In this document: piece by piece, positions 8,556 through 16,576 of the stretch
Layout of the letters: each line of letters begins with the position of its first letter
Position numbering within the stretch: the first letter of the stretch is position 1
Source of the DNA: Clostridium sp.
GTDB taxonomy: Bacteria > Bacillota > Clostridia > Oscillospirales > Acutalibacteraceae
Assembly (NCBI GenBank): GCA_023663865.1
Contig: JAMPGU010000022.1
Location: 1-37,522 of the forward strand
Length of the DNA stretch: 37,522 nt
Direction of reading: 5' to 3'
The notes under the pieces: generated by a model
Told to the model about the DNA's origin: nothing
The model's input: the letters and a program-made list of their open reading frames with translations, nothing else
The model's database searches: none
Position numbers and translations under genes: made by a program

Positions 8556-8767
8556 ATATATTCCACTCCCCTGATATTTATACCACCCTTATTCAATATG
8601 CTGACAGGCTCATCATCCTGTGCATAAACAATTACAGCATAGCCGCAGCCGTCAGCCTTTGTCGGCTTCTCTAATCTTTTTAACTGTGCTTTATATCCGT
8701 TGGCCTTCAATAATTTAACAGAGCGCTGGGCATTTGTTATAGAGCCAACCTTAACTAATATATTCAT
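8552..8767 (-). CDS. DUF3343 small protein, putative S/Se carrier
   Basis: A 71-residue protein beginning MNILVKVGSITNAQRSVKLLKANG with one cysteine, C41, in DGCGYAV, and a C-terminal strand ending RGVEY. This matches the DUF3343 (putative Se/S carrier-like) pattern: a small ferredoxin-like fold with one reactive cysteine. It is transcribed immediately ahead of, and overlaps by four bases, the NifS-like gene. The simple inference is that the desulfurase loads the small protein with persulfide or selenopersulfide. The ribosome site GAGGTG precedes the ATG. The biochemical role of the family has not, to my knowledge, been firmly established. Confidence 0.8.
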   Translation of the reverse strand: MNILVKVGSITNAQRSVKLLKANGYKAQLKRLEKPTKADGCGYAVIVYAQDDEPVSILNKGGINIRGVEYI

Positions 8768-8860
8768 AATAACACCTCATTTCATAGCTTATTACATAAT
8801 ATGCCGAACATACTGTTTTGGTAAATTACAAATGAGGATATATTATGACTGACACAAAAA

Positions 8861-8887
8861 AACACTGCAGAAAATTTCTGCAGTGTT
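8861..8887 (-). terminator. Terminator after the MFS gene
   Basis: Perfect stem AACACTGCAG/CTGCAGTGTT with a 7-base loop, 13 bases past the stop of the long MFS gene. It is followed on the minus strand by a run of T, and by A-rich sequence on the other side, so it could act in both directions. Confidence 0.85.
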
Positions 8888-8899
8888 AAAAAATATTTA

Positions 8900-11326
8900 T
8901 TACTTTTTCTTATTCTTTTTCTCAGCTTTAAGCGCCTTGCGTCTTTCAAGCTCAGCCTGCTCCTCAGCACGTTTCTTTGCAGCCTCTTCATCCTTAATGC
9001 GTTCTTCTTCCTCAGCCTTTTCCTTAGCCTCGTCATAAAGAGCAGCAATTTCCTCAAAGTGACTGTAATTTTCCTGCTGAACCAGTAACTTCTTTGCATC
9101 GTTAAACGGCTTAGCGGCACGGTTGAATTTAGCGAATTCATCCATAAGAACTTTTGCCTGCTTCTGAATTGCTTTCTTCTGTGCAGTAATGTCCTTGAGC
9201 TGTGCTTTAATGTCAGCTACGAGAGCCTTATCGTCCTCTTTCTTAGCAAGAGCCAGCTTGTCGGTCAAGTCAAAGATTTCAGCATCACATGCATCTTCCT
9301 GATCAAAGCAAGCTGTAAGTGCAGCCATATCCGGCTCTGCAAAATCATTAAGGGTTCCGTAATACTTATCGAAAGCCTTTTTAGCAGAAATCTTCTTTTT
9401 CGCCATTTCAATTTCAAACTTACGAAGTTCTTTTTCTTCGTTCGTATTTTTAGGAAGTGACTTTGCTACAGCAAGCTCATGTCTTGCTTCGGAAATATCA
9501 ATTGATTTTATACCTGCAAGACCCTGTGCATAAATCGCCGAGCATACGGAAACCTGATGTCTGTAAAGGTCTGTATCAAATTTATCAAGCTCGGCACATA
9601 CAAACTTGGAAATATCAATTTCCTCATTGAAGTTAAGGGCTTCCTTATAAGCCTTCTTTGCCTGCTTGCGCTCTGCTTTATCAGAAACAGATTTATACAT
9701 ATCCTTTGAAACGGACTTAGGCTCTGCAGCAGCCATTTCACGGGCATTGTTAACAAGGTCAATCGCCTCAACAATTTGTCTGTTTCTAAGTGCATTATTG
9801 CCGTAATCCTCAAACAAGGAGCGAATCTGAAGAACTCTGATAACACTCTTCTGCTTCTTCTCGTTAAAGTCATAGAAGAAATATGGAATAAGATTAAGGA
9901 AAGCACCAACAGCTGCCATAATGATAAGTGCGCCCATTAACTTGTAAAGCAATCCATTGCCTAAGTTTACATCAAGAATATCAAATGGAGAAGCATAACC
10001 ATTGCCCTCAGTAACACCATAATGCTCCTGAACAGCAGGAAGAACTGATGATGTAAGAAGCGTAATAACATTACCAATCGTCAGAACGGTTGCAAACATT
10101 CCGTCAATACGTTCACCTGTCTTATACTGCTGATAATCACGGATATCAGCCTGAATAGCAGGATTCAAAATCTGCATAAACGCACCTGCAAGCCAGTTCA
10201 GATAGATACAAATAAACAGCCACCAGATGTTTTGCATATTAAGAAGCATTGCAAGAATAAATACAATATTTAAGAAGTTGGTGAAAACAAGAACATTCTT
10301 TTTGCCGTATTTTCTGATGAAGAAAGGAGCTAAAATCATTCCCCACATTGAAGCATTACCAATAAGCGCATTTAATATTGAGAATGTTGCACCATTACAG
10401 GTGTGACCATAGTTGTACGACCACTGGAAAATGTTGTTGCTGGCACTTTCAAGGAAGCCAATCCAGCCTGCAAGAGAAATAATCCAGAAGTATTTATTCT
10501 TTGCAACTTCTTTAAATGCATCAATGAAGCTGATTTGGATGGTATGGGTTTTTGCCTGTACAATTTTTTCCTGCGTATTTGCATAAACAATAATGGTAAG
10601 AAGTATACCGATGATGGCAAAAACAGGATAAGAAATTCTATAAACCCTGATATCATAAAGATTGTTGTCGGCAAATATCTGAGCAACAATAGGAAGCACA
10701 ATCTGGATAATTGAAGGTGCTAAAGAATAAACAACAGATTTAATTGCCAAAACATCCGTTCTCTCCTGCGTATTCGGAGAAAGAACATGAATAAGATTTG
10801 TATAAGCATCATTAAAGAAATTAAAGAAAAACTGGAGCAGCAAATTGAAAACAAGAACCATTGCACAGGTTGCAACATATGCATTAGGCTTGCTGAAGGT
10901 TGTTCCTGTACCCAATAAAAATTCCAGTTTTTCATACGGGAACCAGACGTATGCCAGCGCGATAATTGCTGTCGGCAATCCCATTGTAAGAAGATACGGA
11001 CGATATTTACCACCCTTACCGCGGGTATTATCAACCATATTTGCACGCACAGCAGTAAGCGGAATATTCGCCAGCGTTGCAATAAGATATAATATGTACA
11101 TATCTGTAGGTGCAACACCGATAGCACCGCCGACAATCATATTGGTTGTGTTGACGGCAAGGTTAGTACCCATTGTTATAAGGAAATATGCACCGATACC
11201 GCCAAAGGAATATGACGCAATTTCCTTAAAGGACATAAAACGCCCTCTTGGTGGTTCTTTCCAATAGAAACGAACATTGTCTATCAATGTCGTTGCCTTC
11301 TGTTTTAATGATTGATTTTCTGCCAT
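8900..11326 (-). CDS. GPH/MFS-family symporter with long C-terminal cytoplasmic helical tail
   Basis: An 808-residue protein. Residues 1 to about 487 form a 12-helix transporter of the glycoside-pentoside-hexuronide:cation symporter (MFS_2) type. The cytoplasmic loop NMVDNTRGKGGKYRPYLL corresponds to the conserved loop 2-3 signature. The remaining 321 residues have no membrane segment and are rich in Lys, Glu and Ala with strong helical or coiled-coil character, ending in a poly-basic AEKKNKKK. Typical GPH transporters end near 450-500 residues, so the tail is unusual. The strong AAGGGG site and a TTGTTT-17-TAGAAT promoter (11366-11394) suggest that it can be expressed separately from the lipoprotein gene upstream. 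The substrate is unknown; a sugar or glycoside is likely. Confidence 0.82.
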   Translation of the reverse strand: MAENQSLKQKATTLIDNVRFYWKEPPRGRFMSFKEIASYSFGGIGAYFLITMGTNLAVNTTNMIVGGAIGVAPTDMYILYLIATLANIPLTAVRANMVDNTRGKGGKYRPYLLTMGLPTAIIALAYVWFPYEKLEFLLGTGTTFSKPNAYVATCAMVLVFNLLLQFFFNFFNDAYTNLIHVLSPNTQERTDVLAIKSVVYSLAPSIIQIVLPIVAQIFADNNLYDIRVYRISYPVFAIIGILLTIIVYANTQEKIVQAKTHTIQISFIDAFKEVAKNKYFWIISLAGWIGFLESASNNIFQWSYNYGHTCNGATFSILNALIGNASMWGMILAPFFIRKYGKKNVLVFTNFLNIVFILAMLLNMQNIWWLFICIYLNWLAGAFMQILNPAIQADIRDYQQYKTGERIDGMFATVLTIGNVITLLTSSVLPAVQEHYGVTEGNGYASPFDILDVNLGNGLLYKLMGALIIMAAVGAFLNLIPYFFYDFNEKKQKSVIRVLQIRSLFEDYGNNALRNRQIVEAIDLVNNAREMAAAEPKSVSKDMYKSVSDKAERKQAKKAYKEALNFNEEIDISKFVCAELDKFDTDLYRHQVSVCSAIYAQGLAGIKSIDISEARHELAVAKSLPKNTNEEKELRKFEIEMAKKKISAKKAFDKYYGTLNDFAEPDMAALTACFDQEDACDAEIFDLTDKLALAKKEDDKALVADIKAQLKDITAQKKAIQKQAKVLMDEFAKFNRAAKPFNDAKKLLVQQENYSHFEEIAALYDEAKEKAEEEERIKDEEAAKKRAEEQAELERRKALKAEKKNKKK

Positions 11327-11365
11327 AAATTTACCCCTTCCGTCAAAATAGACTATATTATTTAT

Positions 11366-11394
11366 ATTCTAACATAAAATTCATATAAAAACAA
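11366..11394 (-). promoter_or_regulatory. Predicted promoter of the MFS-tail gene
   Basis: On the minus strand TTGTTT (11389-11394) and TAGAAT (11366-11371) are spaced by 17 bases, about 40 bases before the ATG at 11326. Sequence match only; the gene could also be read through from the lipoprotein gene. Confidence 0.45.
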
Positions 11395-11403
11395 CAAATT
11401 CTT

Positions 11404-12294
11404 TTATAATATATCCATAGTATATTTATCATTATTTTTAAGCATTACGGATATTTCCTTTTCATCTGCTGAATAAGACACGGAGGAAGCTAGCTTTGCA
11501 TAATGATCATCCGTGATATTATCAATTGTGCTGCCGTCGGAATAGGCAAAGCTTCCGGCAACATATCGGTGAATTCTGCTGTCATCCATTCCAAAATACT
11601 CAAGTGCCTCGCCTGCAGTGGTCTCAATCTCTTTCGCTGCGTCAAAGTAGTAATACTCACCATTAAGCTTTGCAATGGAAACAACAGTTGCAGAGCCTAC
11701 AAGATTTATCGCCTTGCTTGAATCACCGCCGCTGATATTTATAAAATAGTCGAACACAGAATTAATGGCAGAGCTGTTGCCCTTATTATTGATAATTGCA
11801 TCGTAAGTATTTGTAATGGAATTATCAATCGTAAAATTCGAAGTAATATAGGTATAGACATTAAACAGAAATCTGTTTGCGGAAACCTTCGTGTAGCTGC
11901 AGGCCTCCAGTATACTGTTCACCTTTTCGCTAAACTGTGCAATCAACTCTTTATGGGTATCTATATCATTTGCATAGATGATTGAAAAGCCGGTATTATC
12001 CTCCAGCACCTCAACATTTTTCACCAAGGCTTTAAGCGGAAAGCAGGTATAGTAAAGCACATTCACACCGTCAATCAGCATTGTGTTGAACTTAACCTCA
12101 CTGTCATAATTTATGACTGCATTACACAGTTTTTCATAGGCACTGACAGTACTTGCATCCATAACAGAAAAATGCCCGTCCTTTGTTATCAGCTTATCGC
12201 TGTCAACTGAAGCAGCCGTACTGCCGCCGGAGCATCCTGCAAAAACCGAAACAATAAGAAGCATTGATAATATAATTGAAACAATTTTTTTCAT
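11404..12294 (-). CDS. Lipoprotein with a transglutaminase-like fold lacking catalytic residues (tentative)
   Basis: A 296-residue secreted lipoprotein. It has a lysine N-terminus, a hydrophobic stretch and the lipobox VFAG before C21. The middle and end resemble secreted clostridial transglutaminase-like proteins. The run FNVYTYITSNFTID, then TNTYDAIINNKGNSSA, then LNGEYYYFDA, corresponds in order to the helix, the catalytic-cysteine turn, and the strand after the His ending in the catalytic Asp. Here the Cys position reads Ser or Asn, the His-Ala-Trp-Asn segment is missing, and only the Asp-like position remains. If the comparison is right, it is a non-enzymatic binding protein. It starts 8 bases after the radical SAM stop codon, so the two form one operon. 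No confident function is assigned. Confidence 0.6.
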   Translation of the reverse strand: MKKIVSIILSMLLIVSVFAGCSGGSTAASVDSDKLITKDGHFSVMDASTVSAYEKLCNAVINYDSEVKFNTMLIDGVNVLYYTCFPLKALVKNVEVLEDNTGFSIIYANDIDTHKELIAQFSEKVNSILEACSYTKVSANRFLFNVYTYITSNFTIDNSITNTYDAIINNKGNSSAINSVFDYFINISGGDSSKAINLVGSATVVSIAKLNGEYYYFDAAKEIETTAGEALEYFGMDDSRIHRYVAGSFAYSDGSTIDNITDDHYAKLASSVSYSADEKEISVMLKNNDKYTMDIL

Positions 12295-12302
12295 AACTTT
12301 AA

Positions 12303-13379
12303 CTACCTTTTCATTTGCTGCATTTTATATTCGCTGGCTGAAATAAATGCTTTATATGCACTGCAGTAATCCTTATCCTGCCTGTTACGCTTACATCCGC
12401 CGCCACGGCAGATATAAAAATAATCACATTTTTTACACTTTTCATCCAGCACAAAAGAGCTTTTCATAAATTCAACTGACTTTTCACTATGATACATTTC
12501 GTCAAAGGTTGAAGTATTGATATTGCCGAGATACCATTCATCCGTACAATAAAAGTCACAGGGGTATGTACTTCCGTCACCCTCAACAACAAACTGCGTA
12601 GAACAGCATCCGTTCATTCCGCACTGCTCCGCATTCTGACCGCCGGCAAGGGCAACATAATTATCAAAGGAGCGGATAGACACATACTCGCCTCGCATAT
12701 AGTCATTATAATATATATTAAAGCCGCGGACAAGAAATTCGCTGTAGTCCTCATTGCTCATATACATATTCTCGTCATAGTCACTTTTCATAGGTCTGAG
12801 ACAAGGAATAAACTGGAGATAGCGCAAATCATTGGATTTAAAAAACCGATAAGCCTTTCTGAAATTCAGGGCAGTCTGCTTTGTTAAAACCGACAGGACA
12901 TTAAAGGTTACCTTGTGTTTTTTTAACAACTGAATGCCTGAAATAACGTCATTATAAGAGCTGCTGCCATCCGGATAAACTCTGTAACTATTCATTTCCT
13001 CATCGCCGTCAAGAGAAACGCCCACAAGGAAATTGTGTTTCTTAAAGAATGCCGCAAAGCCTTCATCAATCAAGGTGCCGTTGGTCTGCAGGCAGTAATG
13101 AACAGGGGCATTCATCGTGTTCCTCTCGGCAGTATAGCTGACAAACTGCTCATAGAAATCAAGAGATGTGAGCAGAGGCTCGCCCCCCTGAAATGTAAAA
13201 TAAACATCCGTTCCTTTGGCAAAGGCAAACGCCTTATCTATCACAGCCTTAGCCGTATTTATATCCATCATTCCCATTGAGTAATCTGTTCGCTCACCTG
13301 ACAAGGAATGATAAAAACAGTATTTGCATTTCAAATTACAATTACTGGATGAGGGTTTCAGCATTATGGAAATTGGCAT
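12303..13379 (-). CDS. Radical SAM/SPASM protein, anaerobic sulfatase-maturase-like
   Basis: A 358-residue radical SAM enzyme with the canonical CX3CX2C cluster at C14, C18 and C21 (context SNCNLKCKYCFYHSL). It also has FTFQGGEPLL, LQTNGTLID and VGVSLDGDEE. The C-terminal SPASM region carries many cysteines (CGMNGCC, YPCDFYC, CKKCDYFYICRGGGCKRNRQDKDYC) for two further 4Fe-4S clusters. The layout and motifs match anSME enzymes, which turn a Cys or Ser of a sulfatase into formylglycine in anaerobes. No sulfatase with a C/S-x-P/A-x-R motif is in the window, so the substrate may be elsewhere or be another peptide. First gene of an operon with the lipoprotein; a TTGTAT-17-TATACT promoter lies upstream. 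Confidence 0.85.
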   Translation of the reverse strand: MPISIMLKPSSSNCNLKCKYCFYHSLSGERTDYSMGMMDINTAKAVIDKAFAFAKGTDVYFTFQGGEPLLTSLDFYEQFVSYTAERNTMNAPVHYCLQTNGTLIDEGFAAFFKKHNFLVGVSLDGDEEMNSYRVYPDGSSSYNDVISGIQLLKKHKVTFNVLSVLTKQTALNFRKAYRFFKSNDLRYLQFIPCLRPMKSDYDENMYMSNEDYSEFLVRGFNIYYNDYMRGEYVSIRSFDNYVALAGGQNAEQCGMNGCCSTQFVVEGDGSTYPCDFYCTDEWYLGNINTSTFDEMYHSEKSVEFMKSSFVLDEKCKKCDYFYICRGGGCKRNRQDKDYCSAYKAFISASEYKMQQMKR

Positions 13380-13403
13380 AGTATCACCTACAATCTACAG
13401 ATA

Positions 13404-13432
13404 AGTATATAATATTTCAAAATAATATACAA
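13404..13432 (-). promoter_or_regulatory. Predicted promoter of the radical SAM operon
   Basis: On the minus strand TTGTAT (13427-13432) and TATACT (13404-13409) with a 17-base spacer, ending 25 bases before the ATG at 13379. It is arranged back to back with the strong plus-strand promoter at 13456-13484. Confidence 0.45.
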
Positions 13433-13455
13433 GTAAAAACTGCAAATTAGAGTTG

Positions 13456-13484
13456 TTGACATCAAAATAATATAATGATATAAT
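13456..13484 (+). promoter_or_regulatory. Consensus sigma-A promoter of the Fe-ADH/ABC importer operon
   Basis: TTGACA (13456-13461), a 17-base spacer, then TATAAT (13479-13484): a full match to the sigma-A consensus. Transcription should start near 13491, giving a leader of about 25 bases with GGAAG before the ATG at 13515. There is no room for a riboswitch. Confidence 0.8.
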
Positions 13485-13514
13485 TTACCTTATTAATTTA
13501 TATAGGAAGTATTT

Positions 13515-14621
13515 ATGGAAAATTATTCAATAAGTCTGCCGAGTTATTCTATAGGTGATGATGTATACAGCAAAATCGGTGATATCTGCGCACCCTACGG
13601 CAGCAAGGTGGTTTGTATAGGCGGTAAGACTGCAATAAGCAAGGTAAAGGATTTGATATCCGCTGCCGCTGCAGATACTGACCTGGAAATTCTGGATTTC
13701 ATATGGTACGGCGGTGAAGCCAGCTACGAAAATGTTGAAGCACTGGAAAGCAATGCACTGGTAAAAGAGGCTGATATCCTATTCGGTATCGGCGGCGGAA
13801 AAGCACTTGATACTGCCAAGGCATTAGCATATAGAACAGGTAAAACAATTTTTACCTTTCCTACGATTGCATCAAACTGCGCCGGCACAACTGCGGTATC
13901 TATTATGTATAACAGCGACGGAAGCTTTAAAGAGCCATTCTTCTTTCCAGCTCCTGCAAAGCACTGCTTTATCTACACACCTGTTATTGCAAAATCTCCA
14001 TGGAAATACATATGGGCAGGAATCGGAGATACCTATGCAAAGTATTTTGAAGCAGCTATGAGCAGCCGCGGTGAAGATTTGGTTCACTATCACGCCCTTG
14101 GTGTTACCACCAGCGAGCTCTGCCTGCATCCTCTGCTGAAGTATGGAAAAAAGGCTATAGAGGACTTTAAGGCAGGCATTGCCAGCTTTGAGGTTGAACA
14201 GGTTATACTGGCTGTAGCCGTAACAACCGGTATTGCATCCATCCTGCTTACAGCAGAGCATATTATTGATTACAACACAGGTCTTGCACACGCTGTATTC
14301 TATGCACTTACCTCTTATCCGCATATTGAGGAGCGTCACCTGCATGGTGAAATCGTCGGCTATGGTGTGCTTATACTTCTGCTGGTGGACAATGATACGG
14401 ATATGTTTAAAACCATGTACGAATTCAACAAATCCATCGGACTTCCAACCTGTCTTAAAGATATAGAAATGCGTATAGAGGATTTAGACAAGCTGGTGCC
14501 GATGGTATGCAGTATGAAGGATATCGACCACAATCCTTATAAAATCACGAAAGATATGGTATTTACAGCTTTTCATAAGCTTGAAAAATATAATAATAAC
14601 CCAAAGGAGACAGAACTATGA
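13515..14621 (+). CDS. Iron-containing alcohol dehydrogenase, glycerol-dehydrogenase-like
   Basis: A 368-residue NAD(P)-dependent dehydrogenase of the Fe-ADH superfamily. The nucleotide-binding GIGGGKALDTAK lies near residue 90. Probable metal ligands are D172 (AGIGDTYAKYFEA), H259 (GLAHAVFYAL) and H277 (RHLHGEIVGYG), with spacing as in GldA glycerol dehydrogenases. The substrate is not determined; polyols or small ketones/aldehydes are typical. Its stop overlaps the start of the ABC substrate-binding gene by four bases (ATGA), so it is the first cistron of an importer operon. That suggests it acts on the imported compound or a product of it. It begins under a consensus promoter with a GGAAG ribosome site. 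Confidence 0.88.
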   Translation: MENYSISLPSYSIGDDVYSKIGDICAPYGSKVVCIGGKTAISKVKDLISAAAADTDLEILDFIWYGGEASYENVEALESNALVKEADILFGIGGGKALDTAKALAYRTGKTIFTFPTIASNCAGTTAVSIMYNSDGSFKEPFFFPAPAKHCFIYTPVIAKSPWKYIWAGIGDTYAKYFEAAMSSRGEDLVHYHALGVTTSELCLHPLLKYGKKAIEDFKAGIASFEVEQVILAVAVTTGIASILLTAEHIIDYNTGLAHAVFYALTSYPHIEERHLHGEIVGYGVLILLLVDNDTDMFKTMYEFNKSIGLPTCLKDIEMRIEDLDKLVPMVCSMKDIDHNPYKITKDMVFTAFHKLEKYNNNPKETEL

Positions 14622-15637
14622 AAAAAACAATGAAAAAAATTATTGCAGTTATTCTTGCAGCATTAATTGCAATAGCGTGCTTTGCCGGCTGTTCAAACGG
14701 CAAGGAGACAAAAGACAATTCAACAACACTGGATACTGCTAAGCCGGCTAAATTCGGTATCGTTGTACAGACCGGTGCAAATGGTGCTTTCGTTGATATG
14801 AAGGATGGTATCATTGAAGAGATGAAAGCCAACGGCTTTGAAAATGCCACCTTTGATTACAAGGATGCACAGAATGATGCCTCTGCACTTTCAACAATTA
14901 TCAGCGCAATGGATGACGGCTCTTATGATGCAATATTCACTATCGGCACTGCATGCACACAGACACTGGTAAATCTCAGCTCTGAAACACCTTGCTTCTT
15001 CTGTGCAGTATCTGCACCTGTTAAAGCACAGGTAATCACGGATATGAACACCCCTGATAAAAATGCAACAGGTACTTCAAATGCAATTCCTGTAAGTGAC
15101 ATTATTGAAATGGGCTACAAAATTACACCTAACGTTACAAAGTGGGGCTTTGTATATTCAACATCACAGGTTAACGCAGTAAACACTGTTGAGGATGCAC
15201 AGGCTTATCTTGACACAAAGGGTGTTAAATACGAAAGTGCTACCGTTGAAACATCAGCAGATGTAAAGAGTGCTGCTGAAACACTCGTTTCAAAGGGCTG
15301 TGACGTTATTTTTGTTCCGAATGATGCAATTGTACAGGATGGTGTAGAATCCCTTTCACAGGTTTGTGAAGAGGCAAAAATCCCAACCTACTGTTCATCT
15401 GCAACAACAGTTAACAGCGGATGTCTTGCTACCCTTGCAATTGACGATAAGGGCATCGGTGCGAAAACAGCTGACAAATGCATTGAATATATGAACGGCA
15501 AGGCTATCACAAGCATTCCATCCGAGGTTGTCGGCATTGACTACTGCACCTTTAACGGTGATATTGCAAAGGCACTTGGCATTGAAACACCGACAAAGGA
15601 TACAATCGGATATGACATTCAGGTTATAAACAAATAA
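14618..15637 (+). CDS. ABC transporter substrate-binding lipoprotein (TrpX/ABC_sub_bind family)
   Basis: A 339-residue exported lipoprotein with the lipobox CFAG before C25. The mature part has the two-lobe periplasmic-binding fold of the ABC_sub_bind family: KFGIVVQTGANGAFVDMKDGIIEEM, then FDYKDAQNDASALSTII, FTIGTACTQTL, and FVPNDAIVQDGVESL in the second lobe. Family members bind aromatic amino acids (TrpX) or other small molecules, so the ligand here is open. It delivers ligand to the permease and ATPase encoded just downstream (24-base gap to the permease). Its start overlaps the dehydrogenase stop codon. Confidence 0.9.
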   Translation: MKKTMKKIIAVILAALIAIACFAGCSNGKETKDNSTTLDTAKPAKFGIVVQTGANGAFVDMKDGIIEEMKANGFENATFDYKDAQNDASALSTIISAMDDGSYDAIFTIGTACTQTLVNLSSETPCFFCAVSAPVKAQVITDMNTPDKNATGTSNAIPVSDIIEMGYKITPNVTKWGFVYSTSQVNAVNTVEDAQAYLDTKGVKYESATVETSADVKSAAETLVSKGCDVIFVPNDAIVQDGVESLSQVCEEAKIPTYCSSATTVNSGCLATLAIDDKGIGAKTADKCIEYMNGKAITSIPSEVVGIDYCTFNGDIAKALGIETPTKDTIGYDIQVINK

Positions 15638-15661
15638 TTACAATTAGGAAATCATTTTATT

Positions 15662-16576
15662 ATGCAAGTCTATATTACAGCTATTGAGGAAGGCTTCCTG
15701 TACGGACTGCTTGCCCTTGGTATTTTCATTTCATTAAGAATACTTGACATACCGGATCTTACTACTGAAGGCAGCTTTGGATTCGGCTCTGCTGTTGCTG
15801 CCGTTGTAGCATCTCACGGACTGAGCTATCTCAGCTTTATTGCAGCCTTTGCATCCGGTGTACTCGCGGGTATCGTTACAGGTCTGCTGCAGACAAAGCT
15901 GAAGGTGCATCCTGTTTTATCAGGCATCATAACCATGAGCGGACTTTACTCCATAAATCTTATGGTGCGCGGCTCATCCAATTTAAACTTCAACGACAAT
16001 TCGGTATTTCAGAAATTATTTACTGCCCTTGGCATAAGCGGTATGAACAAGAGAATTGTTGGTCTTATCATCGGTGCAGCAATCTGCATTGCCATTACAA
16101 TTCTGGTAATCATATTCTTTAGGACACATCTCGGACTGTGCATCAGAGCAACCGGAGATAATCCGGATATGGTAAAGGCATCATCTATAAATGTTGACTT
16201 TTCCCTGATTTTCGGTCTGGCACTTGCTAACGGACTTATTGCACTGTCAGGTGCGCTTATCTCCCACTATCTCGGATTAAGTGACCAAAGCTTTTCTAAC
16301 GGAACTTTGATTTACGGCTTAGCCGCTGTTATTATCGGTGAAGCGATATTCGGTAAAAAGAGTGTTATGCTTGGCTTTATAAGTGCAGTTATGGGTTCTG
16401 TTATTTACAAGATAATCGTTGCTTTTGTTATAGATGTATCCCTATTTGGAAAGAACAGCGAAAATCTTATGAAGCTGACCTGCGCTATCATTGTTGCGAT
16501 TACGCTTGTAATTCCGGAAATAAAAAAGCAAATCGGTAACAGCCGGGTAAAAAAGGAGGCAAAGAGAAATGCTTGA
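15662..16576 (+). CDS. ABC transporter permease (TrpY/LivH-like)
   Basis: A 304-residue membrane protein with about 8-9 hydrophobic segments and the conserved segments LRILDIPDLTTEGSFGFG, the EAA-like ATGDNPDMVKASSINVD and GLANGLIALSGAL. These mark the branched-chain/BMP-type permease family (BPD_transp_2) that works with ABC_sub_bind proteins. It probably forms a homodimeric channel with the ATPase. The last eight bases overlap the ATPase gene, so expression is coupled. Confidence 0.92.
   Translation: MQVYITAIEEGFLYGLLALGIFISLRILDIPDLTTEGSFGFGSAVAAVVASHGLSYLSFIAAFASGVLAGIVTGLLQTKLKVHPVLSGIITMSGLYSINLMVRGSSNLNFNDNSVFQKLFTALGISGMNKRIVGLIIGAAICIAITILVIIFFRTHLGLCIRATGDNPDMVKASSINVDFSLIFGLALANGLIALSGALISHYLGLSDQSFSNGTLIYGLAAVIIGEAIFGKKSVMLGFISAVMGSVIYKIIVAFVIDVSLFGKNSENLMKLTCAIIVAITLVIPEIKKQIGNSRVKKEAKRNA

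Noticed and set aside
12221..12250. The Cys-rich lipobox region of the lipoprotein as a possible sulfatase-type formylglycine site for the adjacent maturase.
   Set aside because: The sequence around the cysteine (GCSGGS) lacks the Pro/Ala at +2 with Arg at +4 needed for the motif, and the cysteine is the lipid-attachment residue.
13380..13514. A possible T-box or other riboswitch before the Fe-ADH/TrpXYZ-like operon, since trp importers often have one.
   Set aside because: The consensus promoter leaves a leader of only about 25 bases and no T-box core is present.
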